From contig CANQNT010000019.1 in NCBI GenBank assembly GCA_947625255.1, forward strand, positions 1-59,301: a DNA stretch of 59,301 nucleotides. The letters are read 5' to 3'. Origin of the DNA: an uncultured Acetatifactor sp. (GTDB lineage Bacteria > Bacillota > Clostridia > Lachnospirales > Lachnospiraceae). The notes beneath the pieces are model-generated. The model saw only the letters and a list, made by a program, of their open reading frames with translations, had not been told where the DNA came from and did no database searches. The position numbers were made by a program, and so were the translations under genes. Position 1 is the stretch's first letter. Every line of letters starts with the position of its first letter. Of this stretch, positions 35,957 to 45,405 are shown in pieces.

Positions 35957-38458
35957 TCATCCCTCTCCTCTCTGTACCAGATAACCCCTGGCAGGGACAG
36001 ATACATCCTCCACCGCCGCTTCCTGTGTTCCGTAATTCACATAGACTCTGCTTCCGTCCTCATAAGTCACCCTCACCACATTCTCTGAAAGGATCTCATG
36101 AGAAAGCATCACCTGATCCGCAAGACAGCCCAGCTGTTCATTCATTTCCCGGTAGCTTTCCACCGCCCGGTCAAACCACGCTTCATAGTTGACACTGTAC
36201 AAAGCGTCGAAATCCGTTTCCTTCAGAACAGAATTGGGAGCGTAGATCCATTTAAAGTTTAAGCCCGCGCCACTCTCCACGCTCTTTAACAGGATTGTTT
36301 CGTAATCGTCCGACAGGTTCCAGGCTTCTCCCGCATAATCCAGGTAGCCATGAAGCACCATCTCATAAAACGGAATCTCTTCGTCAATCACCCTGTAATG
36401 ATTGGAGAACAACGGTACATTGATGATCTCTGACGTATTTCCCCAGACGTAGGCATTGGCATTGTCACCCAGAAGTCTCTGGCCTGCCCCCGAGAGTATA
36501 TCCATTGCCTTCCTGTTCTGCGTTTGCGCCATCTGTCTGTCCGTATAATTGCTCCGTAAAAGATCGGAATACAGCTCCCAGGAAAGGGTCCCCAGGTTGA
36601 TCCCTGTAATTTCCTGTTTCCCAAGCTTTCCCGTAAGCTTCCGGGCAATCTCACCCACATAATAAGGACTGATGAGGCTTGCCGCTTCTCCTTCCGATAC
36701 GCGGCTTGCAAGTCCATACTCGTTGAGCTTTACATTGGTATTATCAAAATACCTGGGCGCGTACCGCATATTGCTGTAGCCATCCAGAAGCTTATCCTGA
36801 TACACATACTGCAGATCCAGCGTCATGTAGAGATCGCTTCCCGTCCCTTCCATCCAGCGGGAAAACTCCTTTAGGTTACTTCCGCCCTTCTTAAGCTTCG
36901 ATACCACAGACAACCCGGTTGCCGCTGTTCCATGGAGTCCTCCATTCATCCAGCCGGAATAGACGACATTCAGATTCTGTACCCCGTCTTCCTGCAGACG
37001 CCCAGTGATCTCCTGCGCCTGGGCAAAGGTGGTCAACGCTTCCGTTGCCTCATACTTAATGCCAAGGAATGTTTTGGTCTTATTTACAGCCCCTATATAT
37101 TCCGCGAAAAAGGGAAGCGCTTTCGACTGTGTCCTGTCCGTCAGGACTCCTTTGTCCAGAAGGTATTGCCTGTAAGCGGCAGCCATTCCCGAGTAATCCG
37201 CCTTTTCATCCGCAAGGAAGGAATACCGGATCGTATAGTTTCCTTCAAATTTGGCTTCGGAATACATATAATAGCTGTTCGCGCCTACAATATCGTCCAA
37301 GGATGTCTCGCCATATTGCAGATAAGTAAAAGACGGGTAAACGTCATTGTATCCTGTTGTCTTTCCCGCAATTTCCGCATTGATACTGGCGTAAGCATCC
37401 CCTTCCTCCAAAACGGCAAACAATGCCTTATTTCCGTCCCGGATTCCATAGACCGGCATTTTTACGGTGTTCAGGGCATCGATCTGACTCTGGTACCAGG
37501 AGGTATAAACAAATGTCTCATCCTGACCATATACAGCAGCCCCATAGGAGGCCTCACTCACCTTGCCATTACTAAAACGGATCAAGGCGCCGCTGCCGTC
37601 AGGGACGAAAAGATATCCGTCTTCTCCCATGGACGCCCCGAAGTATCGCAGAATATCCACTCCTACCAGATAAAAGCCGTCCGTATTGTATTCAATCGCT
37701 TCCGGATCCAGCGTGACGACCAGGTTTGCGCCGTCCAACCGGTAAGAAAGAGGAACCTTGAACCAGACATCATCACTTTCGTCATCCTCCGCCCCCTGCA
37801 TATCCAGCTCATAATCCTCTGCCGTGTAACCGGCTTCCTCAAAATAACCGGCCAGCTCCTCTCTGAGGTAATCCCTGATTCCGCTTCGCAGCGTGTAGAA
37901 ACCGTCCGCCTGATTATAGTTACGCACTACCCTTTTTCGATGGGAATCCTCCATCTTTTCCAGAAACAGCTCCATCCTCTCCTCGCTGATCTGCTCCGGG
38001 ATAATGACAAAAGCCGCGCTGTCCCCCATCAGATAAGTGATCCGCACGCCGTCCTGCAGATATTCCACCTCAAACTGCCCGTCAGCAATGGAATACTCAT
38101 AGTTGTTCATGGTGCTGATCTGCGTACTTTCATTGATATAGGTAAGGTCTATTTGAGATTTCAGACGCCGCTTGTAATAGTTGTTGGAAACTGTATCCTC
38201 ATCAATATCTATGGGATTGGAAAACCAGATTTCCCCGGAAGACTTCTGTCTCACCGCAATATCCGTCTCGGCCTCATCCAGATAAAGCTCCAAAAACTCA
38301 TTTTCCGCCGCCAGCTTCATTCCGGATAACTCCTGCTCCGCGTTATACTGCCATTGGGTCTCTGTATTTTCCTCCGCCAGGGATACCGTTCCTCTCCACA
38401 TACCGGAAACAAGGAGTGCGGCCGCAAGGCCAAATGCCATCATTTTTATCTTTTTCAT
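35957..38458 (-). CDS. DUF5696 family secreted protein
   Basis: An 833-residue protein with a signal peptide (1-28, cleavage after SLA) and no membrane anchor or lipobox. I recognise the DUF5696 family by its length, context and segments such as GYLFVPDGSGALIRFSNGK (about 270) and the later barrel-like stretch SGWMNGGLHG. The large domain shows alternating beta and alpha elements suggestive of a TIM-barrel, possibly an uncharacterised glycoside-active fold, but no catalytic pair is assigned. It lies between a YIP1 gene and two permease genes in a recurring arrangement. The biochemical role is unknown; it may process or present oligosaccharide to the importer. Confidence 0.75.
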   Translation of the reverse strand: MKKIKMMAFGLAAALLVSGMWRGTVSLAEENTETQWQYNAEQELSGMKLAAENEFLELYLDEAETDIAVRQKSSGEIWFSNPIDIDEDTVSNNYYKRRLKSQIDLTYINESTQISTMNNYEYSIADGQFEVEYLQDGVRITYLMGDSAAFVIIPEQISEERMELFLEKMEDSHRKRVVRNYNQADGFYTLRSGIRDYLREELAGYFEEAGYTAEDYELDMQGAEDDESDDVWFKVPLSYRLDGANLVVTLDPEAIEYNTDGFYLVGVDILRYFGASMGEDGYLFVPDGSGALIRFSNGKVSEASYGAAVYGQDETFVYTSWYQSQIDALNTVKMPVYGIRDGNKALFAVLEEGDAYASINAEIAGKTTGYNDVYPSFTYLQYGETSLDDIVGANSYYMYSEAKFEGNYTIRYSFLADEKADYSGMAAAYRQYLLDKGVLTDRTQSKALPFFAEYIGAVNKTKTFLGIKYEATEALTTFAQAQEITGRLQEDGVQNLNVVYSGWMNGGLHGTAATGLSVVSKLKKGGSNLKEFSRWMEGTGSDLYMTLDLQYVYQDKLLDGYSNMRYAPRYFDNTNVKLNEYGLASRVSEGEAASLISPYYVGEIARKLTGKLGKQEITGINLGTLSWELYSDLLRSNYTDRQMAQTQNRKAMDILSGAGQRLLGDNANAYVWGNTSEIINVPLFSNHYRVIDEEIPFYEMVLHGYLDYAGEAWNLSDDYETILLKSVESGAGLNFKWIYAPNSVLKETDFDALYSVNYEAWFDRAVESYREMNEQLGCLADQVMLSHEILSENVVRVTYEDGSRVYVNYGTQEAAVEDVSVPARGYLVQRGEG

Positions 38459-38472
38459 GCGTTCCCTCCTCG

Positions 38473-39093
38473 CTATCGAAACCGGATTTCTCTGTAAATT
38501 GTGGAGATAAATACAATAATCTCTGAAATCACATTGAAAAACAGTAAACCGATGAACAGAATGATCCCCATGCCGACCACCGTGATCATACAGGTAAAAA
38601 TGGTCTTACCCAGGCTATATTCATGTGTCATCATCGTCCCCAGGAAAACCAATATCCCTGCCCACGCATAGGCGATGAAACCGAACATATAATAGAAAGC
38701 GCCCTCTTCCATAGTGATCGCATGGCTCAACAGCACCATGGGAAGCCGGATCAGCACAATGGGGAACAAGGCATATCCCATGGCGATCACGATATCCTTC
38801 ATTTTACCCTTCCCGTCCATCAGGGACGTGGTACACCAATTAGCGACACACCAGAGGGTAAACACCAAAAGGACAGTGATCACATCTACCAGAATATTGA
38901 CCTCTGACAGGCGATTTCCATTGAACAAAAACGCCGTGCCCAGCTTTTCAAGGGCGAGGGTAAGGATCGTGAGGAATAAAAATATCATGGAAGCCTGCAG
39001 ACTCCCTCTTTTTTCCCTTTTCAGATCCCAAAAGCCATCCAGCGGATGAAAAATAACATAAAAAACATATTTTATCGATTCTCCATGTAACAA
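38473..39093 (-). CDS. YIP1 family membrane protein
   Basis: A 206-residue integral membrane protein with five hydrophobic segments (about 35-55, 68-88, 102-125, 132-155 and 165-195). The start YVFYVIFHPLDGFWDLKREKRGS is typical of bacterial YIP1 domain proteins, followed by the acidic/polar loop DGKGKMKDIV. Function in bacteria is unknown. It overlaps the NHL gene upstream by 22 bases and is 14 bases from the DUF5696 gene, so the three are coexpressed, probably as one membrane assembly serving the importers. Confidence 0.8.
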   Translation of the reverse strand: MLHGESIKYVFYVIFHPLDGFWDLKREKRGSLQASMIFLFLTILTLALEKLGTAFLFNGNRLSEVNILVDVITVLLVFTLWCVANWCTTSLMDGKGKMKDIVIAMGYALFPIVLIRLPMVLLSHAITMEEGAFYYMFGFIAYAWAGILVFLGTMMTHEYSLGKTIFTCMITVVGMGIILFIGLLFFNVISEIIVFISTIYREIRFR

Positions 39094-40589
39094 CGGACTT
39101 CACCTACCCATCTTCTGCCCCGCAGGACTTTTTTCACGATCCAGATCACTGCCAACAAGACTGCCGCGGCGATCACCGCCTTTGTCAGATACTTCTCCAT
39201 CAGCTCCTTACGGTAATAGGAAAAGGCTTTGGAGTAATATTTCCTGTTATTGCCCAGTTCAAAGCATTCCATGGCTTCCTTATACCGTCCCTCCGTCAGG
39301 TAGGTCTTTCCAAGACCCACATAGGCCAGCTCACTGTTGGAGTTATACTTCAGGACCTCTCTCCACTCCCTGGTAGAGCCTTCCGCGTCGCCTAAGTTAT
39401 TCAGACGGATCGCATTTAAAAGATGGGAGCCATATTCCGTAAGTTCAAAAACCAGTATGCCGTTCAGCGTATTATCCAGCACATATAGGGTCTTTTCATC
39501 CGCCCCCAGTCCGATCGCCGCCGGTTTCTGCAGATTTCCCTCGCGGTTTCCGTTCCTGCCGAATACAAACAGCGAGATGCCGTCGTTATCATAAGCGAAA
39601 ATCTTACCGTCCGTTTCATCCAGGATAAAATAACAGCCATAGTCCGTCGCCGCCACATCCACAAAGGAAGACCAGTCATAACCGAAAGTAGTCGTTTCCA
39701 GATCCCCAATGACCGGATAATCCCCCAGCCTACGCAGAACATCGCTGCCTGTTGGATTCAGCCTTCTGATGGCGTCCGCCCCGGCAAGATGGTCTTCATC
39801 CGAAAGATTATTGATGGTCGCATAGATGAAATCCTCCTGATCCACAAAGATATTGCTGTATTCCGTAGGAACGATGGTTTCCATTCTCTGCTGCTGCGCT
39901 TCCGTGGAAAAATAATTTTTCCATATATAGGTAAAGGGACTGACGCTTACCTGGGTGGCTCCCATAAAGCCCTGAAATTCCCCCTGGGCGTTGAACTCAA
40001 CCAGCCCCATATTGATTCCATATGCGATCACGTAGATTCTGCCCGCGCCGTCCACCACAACTCTCGTAGGGGAATAGGTCAGGGAATCCGCGACCAGAGT
40101 CGTAACCGGACGCCCGATCTCACGAAGGTATGATAAGTCCTTATCGTACTCCACCACCCTGCCGTTGCCGGTATCCGCCACATAGACATGACCCTCCCCG
40201 GTAACAAATACACCCTGAGGCCCGCTTAAGAAATCCGTTTCCGATGCGCCGCAGGTGATCTCACCGACGGCTTTTCCTTCAAAATCCGTAATCACGATCC
40301 GGTTATTCCCAGTATCCGCGATATAAATGCCGTCCGACGCAATAAACATATCTGATGGGAATCTAAGGGCGCTCCCGATCTCCTGCTGGGTGATTGATCT
40401 GGCATACAGGTAGGAATGGGGCTCCTTGACCTCTTCTCCCCAATAATTATAGGAATAAGTATCATAGGGCATATCCGCCCTGGCTTCCATGGGCATGGCA
40501 AACGCACCCAGGAAAATCCCCGCGGCCGCCATCCACAGCAACGCAAAACCGCTTCTTATCCAAATCGACTTTCTTTTCCTCTGTCCCAT
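39072..40589 (-). CDS. NHL-repeat / TPR protein anchored by a C-terminal membrane helix
   Basis: A 505-residue protein: signal peptide (1-38, cleavage near ARA), NHL beta-propeller repeats (about 70-400; GIYIADTGNNRIVI and HVYVADTGNGRVVEY are clear), a TPR-like helical hairpin (about 415-460; LAYVGLGKTYLTEGRYKEAMECFELG), a membrane helix (about 471-488) and a basic cytoplasmic tail. The propeller would face outside, held at the membrane. GGAGG precedes the ATG. It follows the first permease pair and precedes YIP1 and DUF5696 genes. Propeller plus TPR suggests protein-protein scaffolding; no enzymatic residues are evident. Confidence 0.85.
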   Translation of the reverse strand: MGQRKRKSIWIRSGFALLWMAAAGIFLGAFAMPMEARADMPYDTYSYNYWGEEVKEPHSYLYARSITQQEIGSALRFPSDMFIASDGIYIADTGNNRIVITDFEGKAVGEITCGASETDFLSGPQGVFVTGEGHVYVADTGNGRVVEYDKDLSYLREIGRPVTTLVADSLTYSPTRVVVDGAGRIYVIAYGINMGLVEFNAQGEFQGFMGATQVSVSPFTYIWKNYFSTEAQQQRMETIVPTEYSNIFVDQEDFIYATINNLSDEDHLAGADAIRRLNPTGSDVLRRLGDYPVIGDLETTTFGYDWSSFVDVAATDYGCYFILDETDGKIFAYDNDGISLFVFGRNGNREGNLQKPAAIGLGADEKTLYVLDNTLNGILVFELTEYGSHLLNAIRLNNLGDAEGSTREWREVLKYNSNSELAYVGLGKTYLTEGRYKEAMECFELGNNRKYYSKAFSYYRKELMEKYLTKAVIAAAVLLAVIWIVKKVLRGRRWVGEVRCYMENR

Positions 40590-40598
40590 ATTTCCTCC

Positions 40599-41471
40599 TT
40601 AATCCTTGATGCCCGAGGAAGCCATGGTTTCCACGATATTGCTCTGACAAAGCATGAACAACACGATGGGAACTACCATCATGATGACGGTTACGGCCGC
40701 AGTCACACCGCTTCTTGAGATGCCTGCGGCGGAAATCTGGCTCAGCGCATAAGGCAGGGTCTTCAATTCCTCACTGTAGATATAAGTTGCCCCCGACATA
40801 TTCCAAAGATCCTGGAAACAGAAAATAATCAATGTCAGGAGAGCGGGCACCACCTGCGGAAGCGCTATTTTGTAAAACACCTGAAATTCCTTTGCCCCAT
40901 CGATACGGGCAGCCTCTAAGAGGGCATCCGGTATCTGTTCCATAAACTGCTTCATCAGAAACAGACCCAGGGGCTTCGCCATGGCAGGGATGATCAGGGC
41001 AGCGTAGGTATCCAGCCATCCCAGTTTGGACATGATCAGATAATTCGGTATGGATGTCACCTGGACCGAGAACATGAGCGCGGCCAGGATCACGGCAAAG
41101 ATCAGCTTTGCTCCCGGGAATTTGCGTTTTGCCAACGCGAAAGCGCACATACTTGCTACCAGCACATGTCCCAGCGTCCCCACCACAGTCACAAACACCG
41201 TATTAAACAGATATCTGGTAAAGGGAACCCAGGATTCACTCATCAGGTTGAATAAATCACTGTAATTATCCAGGGTCGGATTCCGCACCAGGAACTTTGG
41301 CGGGAATACAAACAACTCTTCCATGGGTTTCAGGGAATTGGACACGGACAATACAATGGGAAGCGCCATAAACAGCCCCATAAGCACCAGGAACAGAAAG
41401 CTGCTGATATTTCCGGCTGCGGACCGGCTGGCGTCTTTTCTTTTTCTGTGTCTGAACAACGATCTCTTCAT
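40599..41471 (-). CDS. CUT1 carbohydrate ABC permease (MalG type), first pair
   Basis: A 290-residue permease with six helices and a clear EAA loop (ALLEAARIDGAKEFQVFYKIALPQ). The ATG at 41471 follows the partner's stop by one base; a TTG four codons earlier is an alternative. It partners 41473-42444 and probably receives substrate from the giant binding protein. Nine bases separate it from the NHL gene. Confidence 0.92.
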   Translation of the reverse strand: MKRSLFRHRKRKDASRSAAGNISSFLFLVLMGLFMALPIVLSVSNSLKPMEELFVFPPKFLVRNPTLDNYSDLFNLMSESWVPFTRYLFNTVFVTVVGTLGHVLVASMCAFALAKRKFPGAKLIFAVILAALMFSVQVTSIPNYLIMSKLGWLDTYAALIIPAMAKPLGLFLMKQFMEQIPDALLEAARIDGAKEFQVFYKIALPQVVPALLTLIIFCFQDLWNMSGATYIYSEELKTLPYALSQISAAGISRSGVTAAVTVIMMVVPIVLFMLCQSNIVETMASSGIKD

Positions 41472-41472
41472 C

Positions 41473-42444
41473 CTATCTACCAACCTTTCCCAACACCTTC
41501 TGAATCAGCTTATTGCAGCCCAGCATGACTACAAAGAGCAGCGTTGCAATGGCGGAAGCGTAACCCATCTCAAAACGCACCGTTCCATAATCCACCAGAT
41601 GGGATACTACCGTATGGACACAGTACCTGACACTGGGGAAGCCCGCCAGGGCGGCTAACTGGTCATGGATCGCAAAAGAGCTTGTTACCGTCATGACCGC
41701 GCCGAACATCAGCTGCTCCTTCATGGAAGGAAGCGTGATATACCACAGCTCCTGAAACCGATTGCGGACTCCGTCCATATAACCAGCCTCATACAGGGTG
41801 CGGTCCACATTCTGCAGCCCGGCGATGAAAGACAGGAAACCGGTTCCCATGCTCATCCAGAGGATCACCACAATGCTGATGGTCATACAATAACTCGCAT
41901 CCTCAAAATACAGGATGGGCTGGCTGATCACGCCCAGCCGCATCAGCCAGCCGTTGGCGATCCCGTAGATATCGCTGGAGAAAATGAACTTCCAGATAAT
42001 ATAGGCCTGCCCGGAAATCGTCGGGGCATAAAACAACAGCGTCATAAATGCGCGAAGCTTCTTATTTTTGATATCATTGATCATCCATGCGATGAACAAT
42101 GCCATAAAATATCCTACCGGACCCGTGATCACCGCGAAGATAAAAGTGTTTTTCACCGCTGTCAGGAAAATATCATCCGCAAAAAACAGATCGATATAAT
42201 TCTGCAGCCCTACAAACCGGGGCGGTTCCAGTACATTAAAATTGGTAAAGCCCAGTCCGATGGAAATACATACCGGGATCAGATAAAACAGAAGAAACAG
42301 GATACAATAAGGAGCGATCAGGATATATGCCGTGGTGTTCTTCTTCATATCGGTCCCAAGCTGCTTTGCACGCAGCTTTCCATAACGCATCAGCAAAGGA
42401 AACAGTTTCGTTTTGTCCTCCGGCTTTTTTACTTTTTCTTCCAT
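41473..42444 (-). CDS. CUT1 sugar ABC permease (MalF type), first pair
   Basis: A 323-residue permease with six helices after a charged cytoplasmic N-terminus of about 38 residues. The EAA-type loop is LYEAGYMDGVRNRFQELWYITLPSM. It starts 11 bases after the binding-protein gene, with GGTGGG before the ATG. It heterodimerises with the next product. No cognate ATPase is in the window. Confidence 0.92.
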   Translation of the reverse strand: MEEKVKKPEDKTKLFPLLMRYGKLRAKQLGTDMKKNTTAYILIAPYCILFLLFYLIPVCISIGLGFTNFNVLEPPRFVGLQNYIDLFFADDIFLTAVKNTFIFAVITGPVGYFMALFIAWMINDIKNKKLRAFMTLLFYAPTISGQAYIIWKFIFSSDIYGIANGWLMRLGVISQPILYFEDASYCMTISIVVILWMSMGTGFLSFIAGLQNVDRTLYEAGYMDGVRNRFQELWYITLPSMKEQLMFGAVMTVTSSFAIHDQLAALAGFPSVRYCVHTVVSHLVDYGTVRFEMGYASAIATLLFVVMLGCNKLIQKVLGKVGR

Positions 42445-42455
42445 TCCATTCCCAC

Positions 42456-45368
42456 CTACCTTGTACTCAATCCGAATTCACGACGTTTGCTTGTAATTTC
42501 GTCATTCATGGTGATCACCGCATCCTGAATAACCTCCCTGGGATCCTCTTTCTCATCATAAACGGTATAAAACGCGTTTTTGATGATACGTTCCAGGTAA
42601 TAGCTTCCCGGAAGCTCCGGGATCGCCTTCACCCATTCCAGCTGTGCCGACAGCTGACGGTAATCCGCGCTGGACCAGGGCAGATTTTCAAGCGCCTCCA
42701 CGTTTGCGGTGGCGACACGTCCCGCCACTCCCAGAACATTTTCAATTTCATTGCCATAATCGGTCTGCGTCTCACCGCTCATCCACCATTTCAGGAATTC
42801 CCAGCCTTCCTCCTGCCTGGTGCTGGTCTCCATAATGATAGAAGCCGTCTCCCATGCCGATACGCTGTGATCGATCGTACCATCCTGCGCTTCATATCCG
42901 GGTACCACCGTAAAGCCCCACAAGCCTTTTATTTCCGGCGCAAACACAGACAGATAATTGTAATTGGTATAATCCCCGATCGCCAATGGCATTTCGCCGG
43001 TGCGGAAACGGTTGGCAAAATCAAAGCTGATTGGCATATTGTAATTGGAGTAATTCCCGCTCCACCGCTTAAAGGCCGCGATCGCTTCCTCGCTGTCAAG
43101 GGCACAGGCTTCCCCGTCCCGGGTATAATACTCTCCACCATACTGGTACAGGAACATGGCGTAGGTGGTATAATCCGGGACGATGCCGATGTTCATGTTG
43201 TTCTTCTGGATCACCGCCAGCGCCTGATAAAAATCATCCCAGGTCCTGGGTATGGAAAGCCCCAGCTCGGCCAGAATATCCGCCCGGTAAAACATCACAT
43301 GGAAAGACATGGTCTGAGGCAAGGCATATACTCCGCCGTCATAGGTGAACTGGGTCAGCGCATCCTGATAAAACCAGCCCGCCACCTCGTCAAAATCCTC
43401 AAACTGCGTCAGGTCTACCGCGGCATTGCGCAGCGCATAATTCACGGGCTCTTTGCCAGCCACATTTAACGCCACATCCGGTCCTTCCCCGGCCAGGGTC
43501 GCGGAAAGCAGGACATCCTTATTCACCAGCTTTACGTTTACCGGAATAGAGGTCTGGGGGACAAAATAATTATCCACCAGATCCTTGATCACTGTCGCCT
43601 GATCCCTGCCGCTTCCGGACTGACTGTTAATGGAAGTGCTGTCGGCCAGGATCCATACCTCCAGGGCATCCCCTTCTTCATAGACATCTCCGATGCTGTC
43701 ATAATCCTCCACAAAACTGGCCAAAAACTGCCGCAGCTCATGGCCCAGGGACTGGAAAAGTCCTGCCTTTGCTTTCGGAAGCTTTTCTCCCGGCGTCTGT
43801 ATCAGAAGATAGTCAATCTGCAGGGGCTGCTCCTTCATGGTGAGTTCCCAGGAGCTTAAGGCGGCGATATTATCCTTAAAAGCGGACCACTGCTTTGCAA
43901 TCCGCTTGGGATTCTCCGTCATGATACGCAGCTGGTTCACGAGATTCTGAATCGTCGCGGTCTGACTTCCCTTGGAACCCTTTGCATACTCTTTTACCTG
44001 TCTTTCAATCTCCTGCACCGCCTGATACTGCTCTTCAAGAAGAGCAAGGGCATCCGGCACCTTGAGCTCCAGCTGATAATCACGCATGGTATCCGGAGAG
44101 GATCCAATGACCATCAAAAGCTGCCTGTAGATACTGTTCAGGACTGTCACACTTTCGTCTGTCATCCGGAGGATTTTCGCCAGGTTCTCATCCAGGGCAG
44201 CCGTCATGGTCAGGGTATGCGTTCCCGCAGTGAGATAAAATTGATAGCTTTCCCCGCCGTTGCCCAGCGTCTGAATCTGCCAGTCATTGTTATAATAAAA
44301 ATGCAGCTGTCCGGCTTCCTGGAAAGGCAGCTTTCCGTCAATGGCCAGGGAACGCACCACCGTAACGCCCTGATTCTGATTCTGGCGGTACTTGACGGCG
44401 ATCTCATAAAGACCGTCCTCCGGCACCGTCACCTCCCAGGAGATCCACTGACCGTTCTGGTTCCAGTTCGTGCCTCCGATGGTATTCAGCCTGGTCTTGG
44501 CAGGATCCTGGGGCTCTGTCAAAGGAGAACTGCGGTCCGCCACAGGATACAGGGTGGAATTGGACTTGTAGGCCGCAAGCTCACCCTGCATTTTAATGGG
44601 CTCCACTTGGGCCTGCGCATATCCCGCCCCGGCGTTGGCCGCTTTGTACTCCTCATAAGAAACCGGGACAGGTTCCTGCTCAAATACAAGGGCGCCGATG
44701 ACCATCGGTTCCTGGGTGGATTCCAATGTGAGGGTGTTTTTCCCTTTTTCCAGATAGAAGTACAGGGCGTGGGTATAAAAACCGTTGCTGTCCCTACAGT
44801 AGGCGCTGCGCCACTCAGGAGCCTCCTGCTGCTTCGGACGTACATCATTGTCCCTTGCATCCACGGCAATCTCTTCCGCATCCTGCCAGATCCTGGTAAA
44901 TTCCAGATATTGAGCCTCCTCATACGGGAGTTCTCCGTTCAGGTAAATCGCCCTGCCGATATCATTGTTCTTCCCTTCAATGGGATAATATTCTATCCTC
45001 AGATTATAAAAGCCCGCTTCTTCCACTTCGAATTCATAGGTCACGCTCCCTTCCTCAGGAGCGGACAGGCAGGAGTTTCCAAGCCCCATATAATCTTCAA
45101 GACATAAGAAACCCTCGGATGCCTCAAGGTAGTCTCCCCCTTCTATCCTTATGGATGTCTGCGGATAAACACTTTCATGCCGGGCCAGATATTCCTCATA
45201 GGAATCCGCTTCCTTCACAATTTCCAGCAACGCGTCGTAATCAATCCCATCGCTTCGCTTGGCTGCTTCAGTCTGCATTCCTACGGAAAACATCATCACA
45301 ATGGCTGTCAGGGCCGCCGCGCCTGACGTGAAAACGCCCACTGCTTGTCGTACCTTTTCTTTGCTCAT
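42456..45368 (-). CDS. Giant solute-binding protein with two N-terminal lectin-like modules
   Basis: A 970-residue exported protein, more than twice the usual binding-protein length. An N-terminal hydrophobic segment (about 10-35, no lipobox) acts as signal or anchor. Two beta-sandwich modules follow (about 70-240 and 290-400), each with the galactose-binding-like phrases EEAGFYNLRIEYYPIEG / EDGLYEIAVKYRQNQNQG and INGxLPF-type turns. A helical region (about 405-530) leads to the C-terminal CUT1 solute-binding domain (about 550-970; DVALNVAGKEPVNYALR, YALPQTMSFHVMFYRADILAELGLSIPRTW). I start at 45368 because GGAGG lies seven bases upstream. It precedes the first permease pair and is that importer's receptor. 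Confidence 0.85.
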   Translation of the reverse strand: MSKEKVRQAVGVFTSGAAALTAIVMMFSVGMQTEAAKRSDGIDYDALLEIVKEADSYEEYLARHESVYPQTSIRIEGGDYLEASEGFLCLEDYMGLGNSCLSAPEEGSVTYEFEVEEAGFYNLRIEYYPIEGKNNDIGRAIYLNGELPYEEAQYLEFTRIWQDAEEIAVDARDNDVRPKQQEAPEWRSAYCRDSNGFYTHALYFYLEKGKNTLTLESTQEPMVIGALVFEQEPVPVSYEEYKAANAGAGYAQAQVEPIKMQGELAAYKSNSTLYPVADRSSPLTEPQDPAKTRLNTIGGTNWNQNGQWISWEVTVPEDGLYEIAVKYRQNQNQGVTVVRSLAIDGKLPFQEAGQLHFYYNNDWQIQTLGNGGESYQFYLTAGTHTLTMTAALDENLAKILRMTDESVTVLNSIYRQLLMVIGSSPDTMRDYQLELKVPDALALLEEQYQAVQEIERQVKEYAKGSKGSQTATIQNLVNQLRIMTENPKRIAKQWSAFKDNIAALSSWELTMKEQPLQIDYLLIQTPGEKLPKAKAGLFQSLGHELRQFLASFVEDYDSIGDVYEEGDALEVWILADSTSINSQSGSGRDQATVIKDLVDNYFVPQTSIPVNVKLVNKDVLLSATLAGEGPDVALNVAGKEPVNYALRNAAVDLTQFEDFDEVAGWFYQDALTQFTYDGGVYALPQTMSFHVMFYRADILAELGLSIPRTWDDFYQALAVIQKNNMNIGIVPDYTTYAMFLYQYGGEYYTRDGEACALDSEEAIAAFKRWSGNYSNYNMPISFDFANRFRTGEMPLAIGDYTNYNYLSVFAPEIKGLWGFTVVPGYEAQDGTIDHSVSAWETASIIMETSTRQEEGWEFLKWWMSGETQTDYGNEIENVLGVAGRVATANVEALENLPWSSADYRQLSAQLEWVKAIPELPGSYYLERIIKNAFYTVYDEKEDPREVIQDAVITMNDEITSKRREFGLSTR

Positions 45369-45405
45369 ATCCATACCTCCTGCCCGCGTCAGAGGGCATT
45401 CTATT

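Noticed and set aside
36932..38329. 465-codon plus-strand open frame opposite DUF5696
   Set aside because: Antisense shadow in a GC-balanced gene; the minus-strand frame has signal peptide, ribosome binding site and operon context.
42327..43469. 380-codon plus-strand open frame opposite the giant binding protein
   Set aside because: Antisense shadow; no start signals and no recognisable domain.
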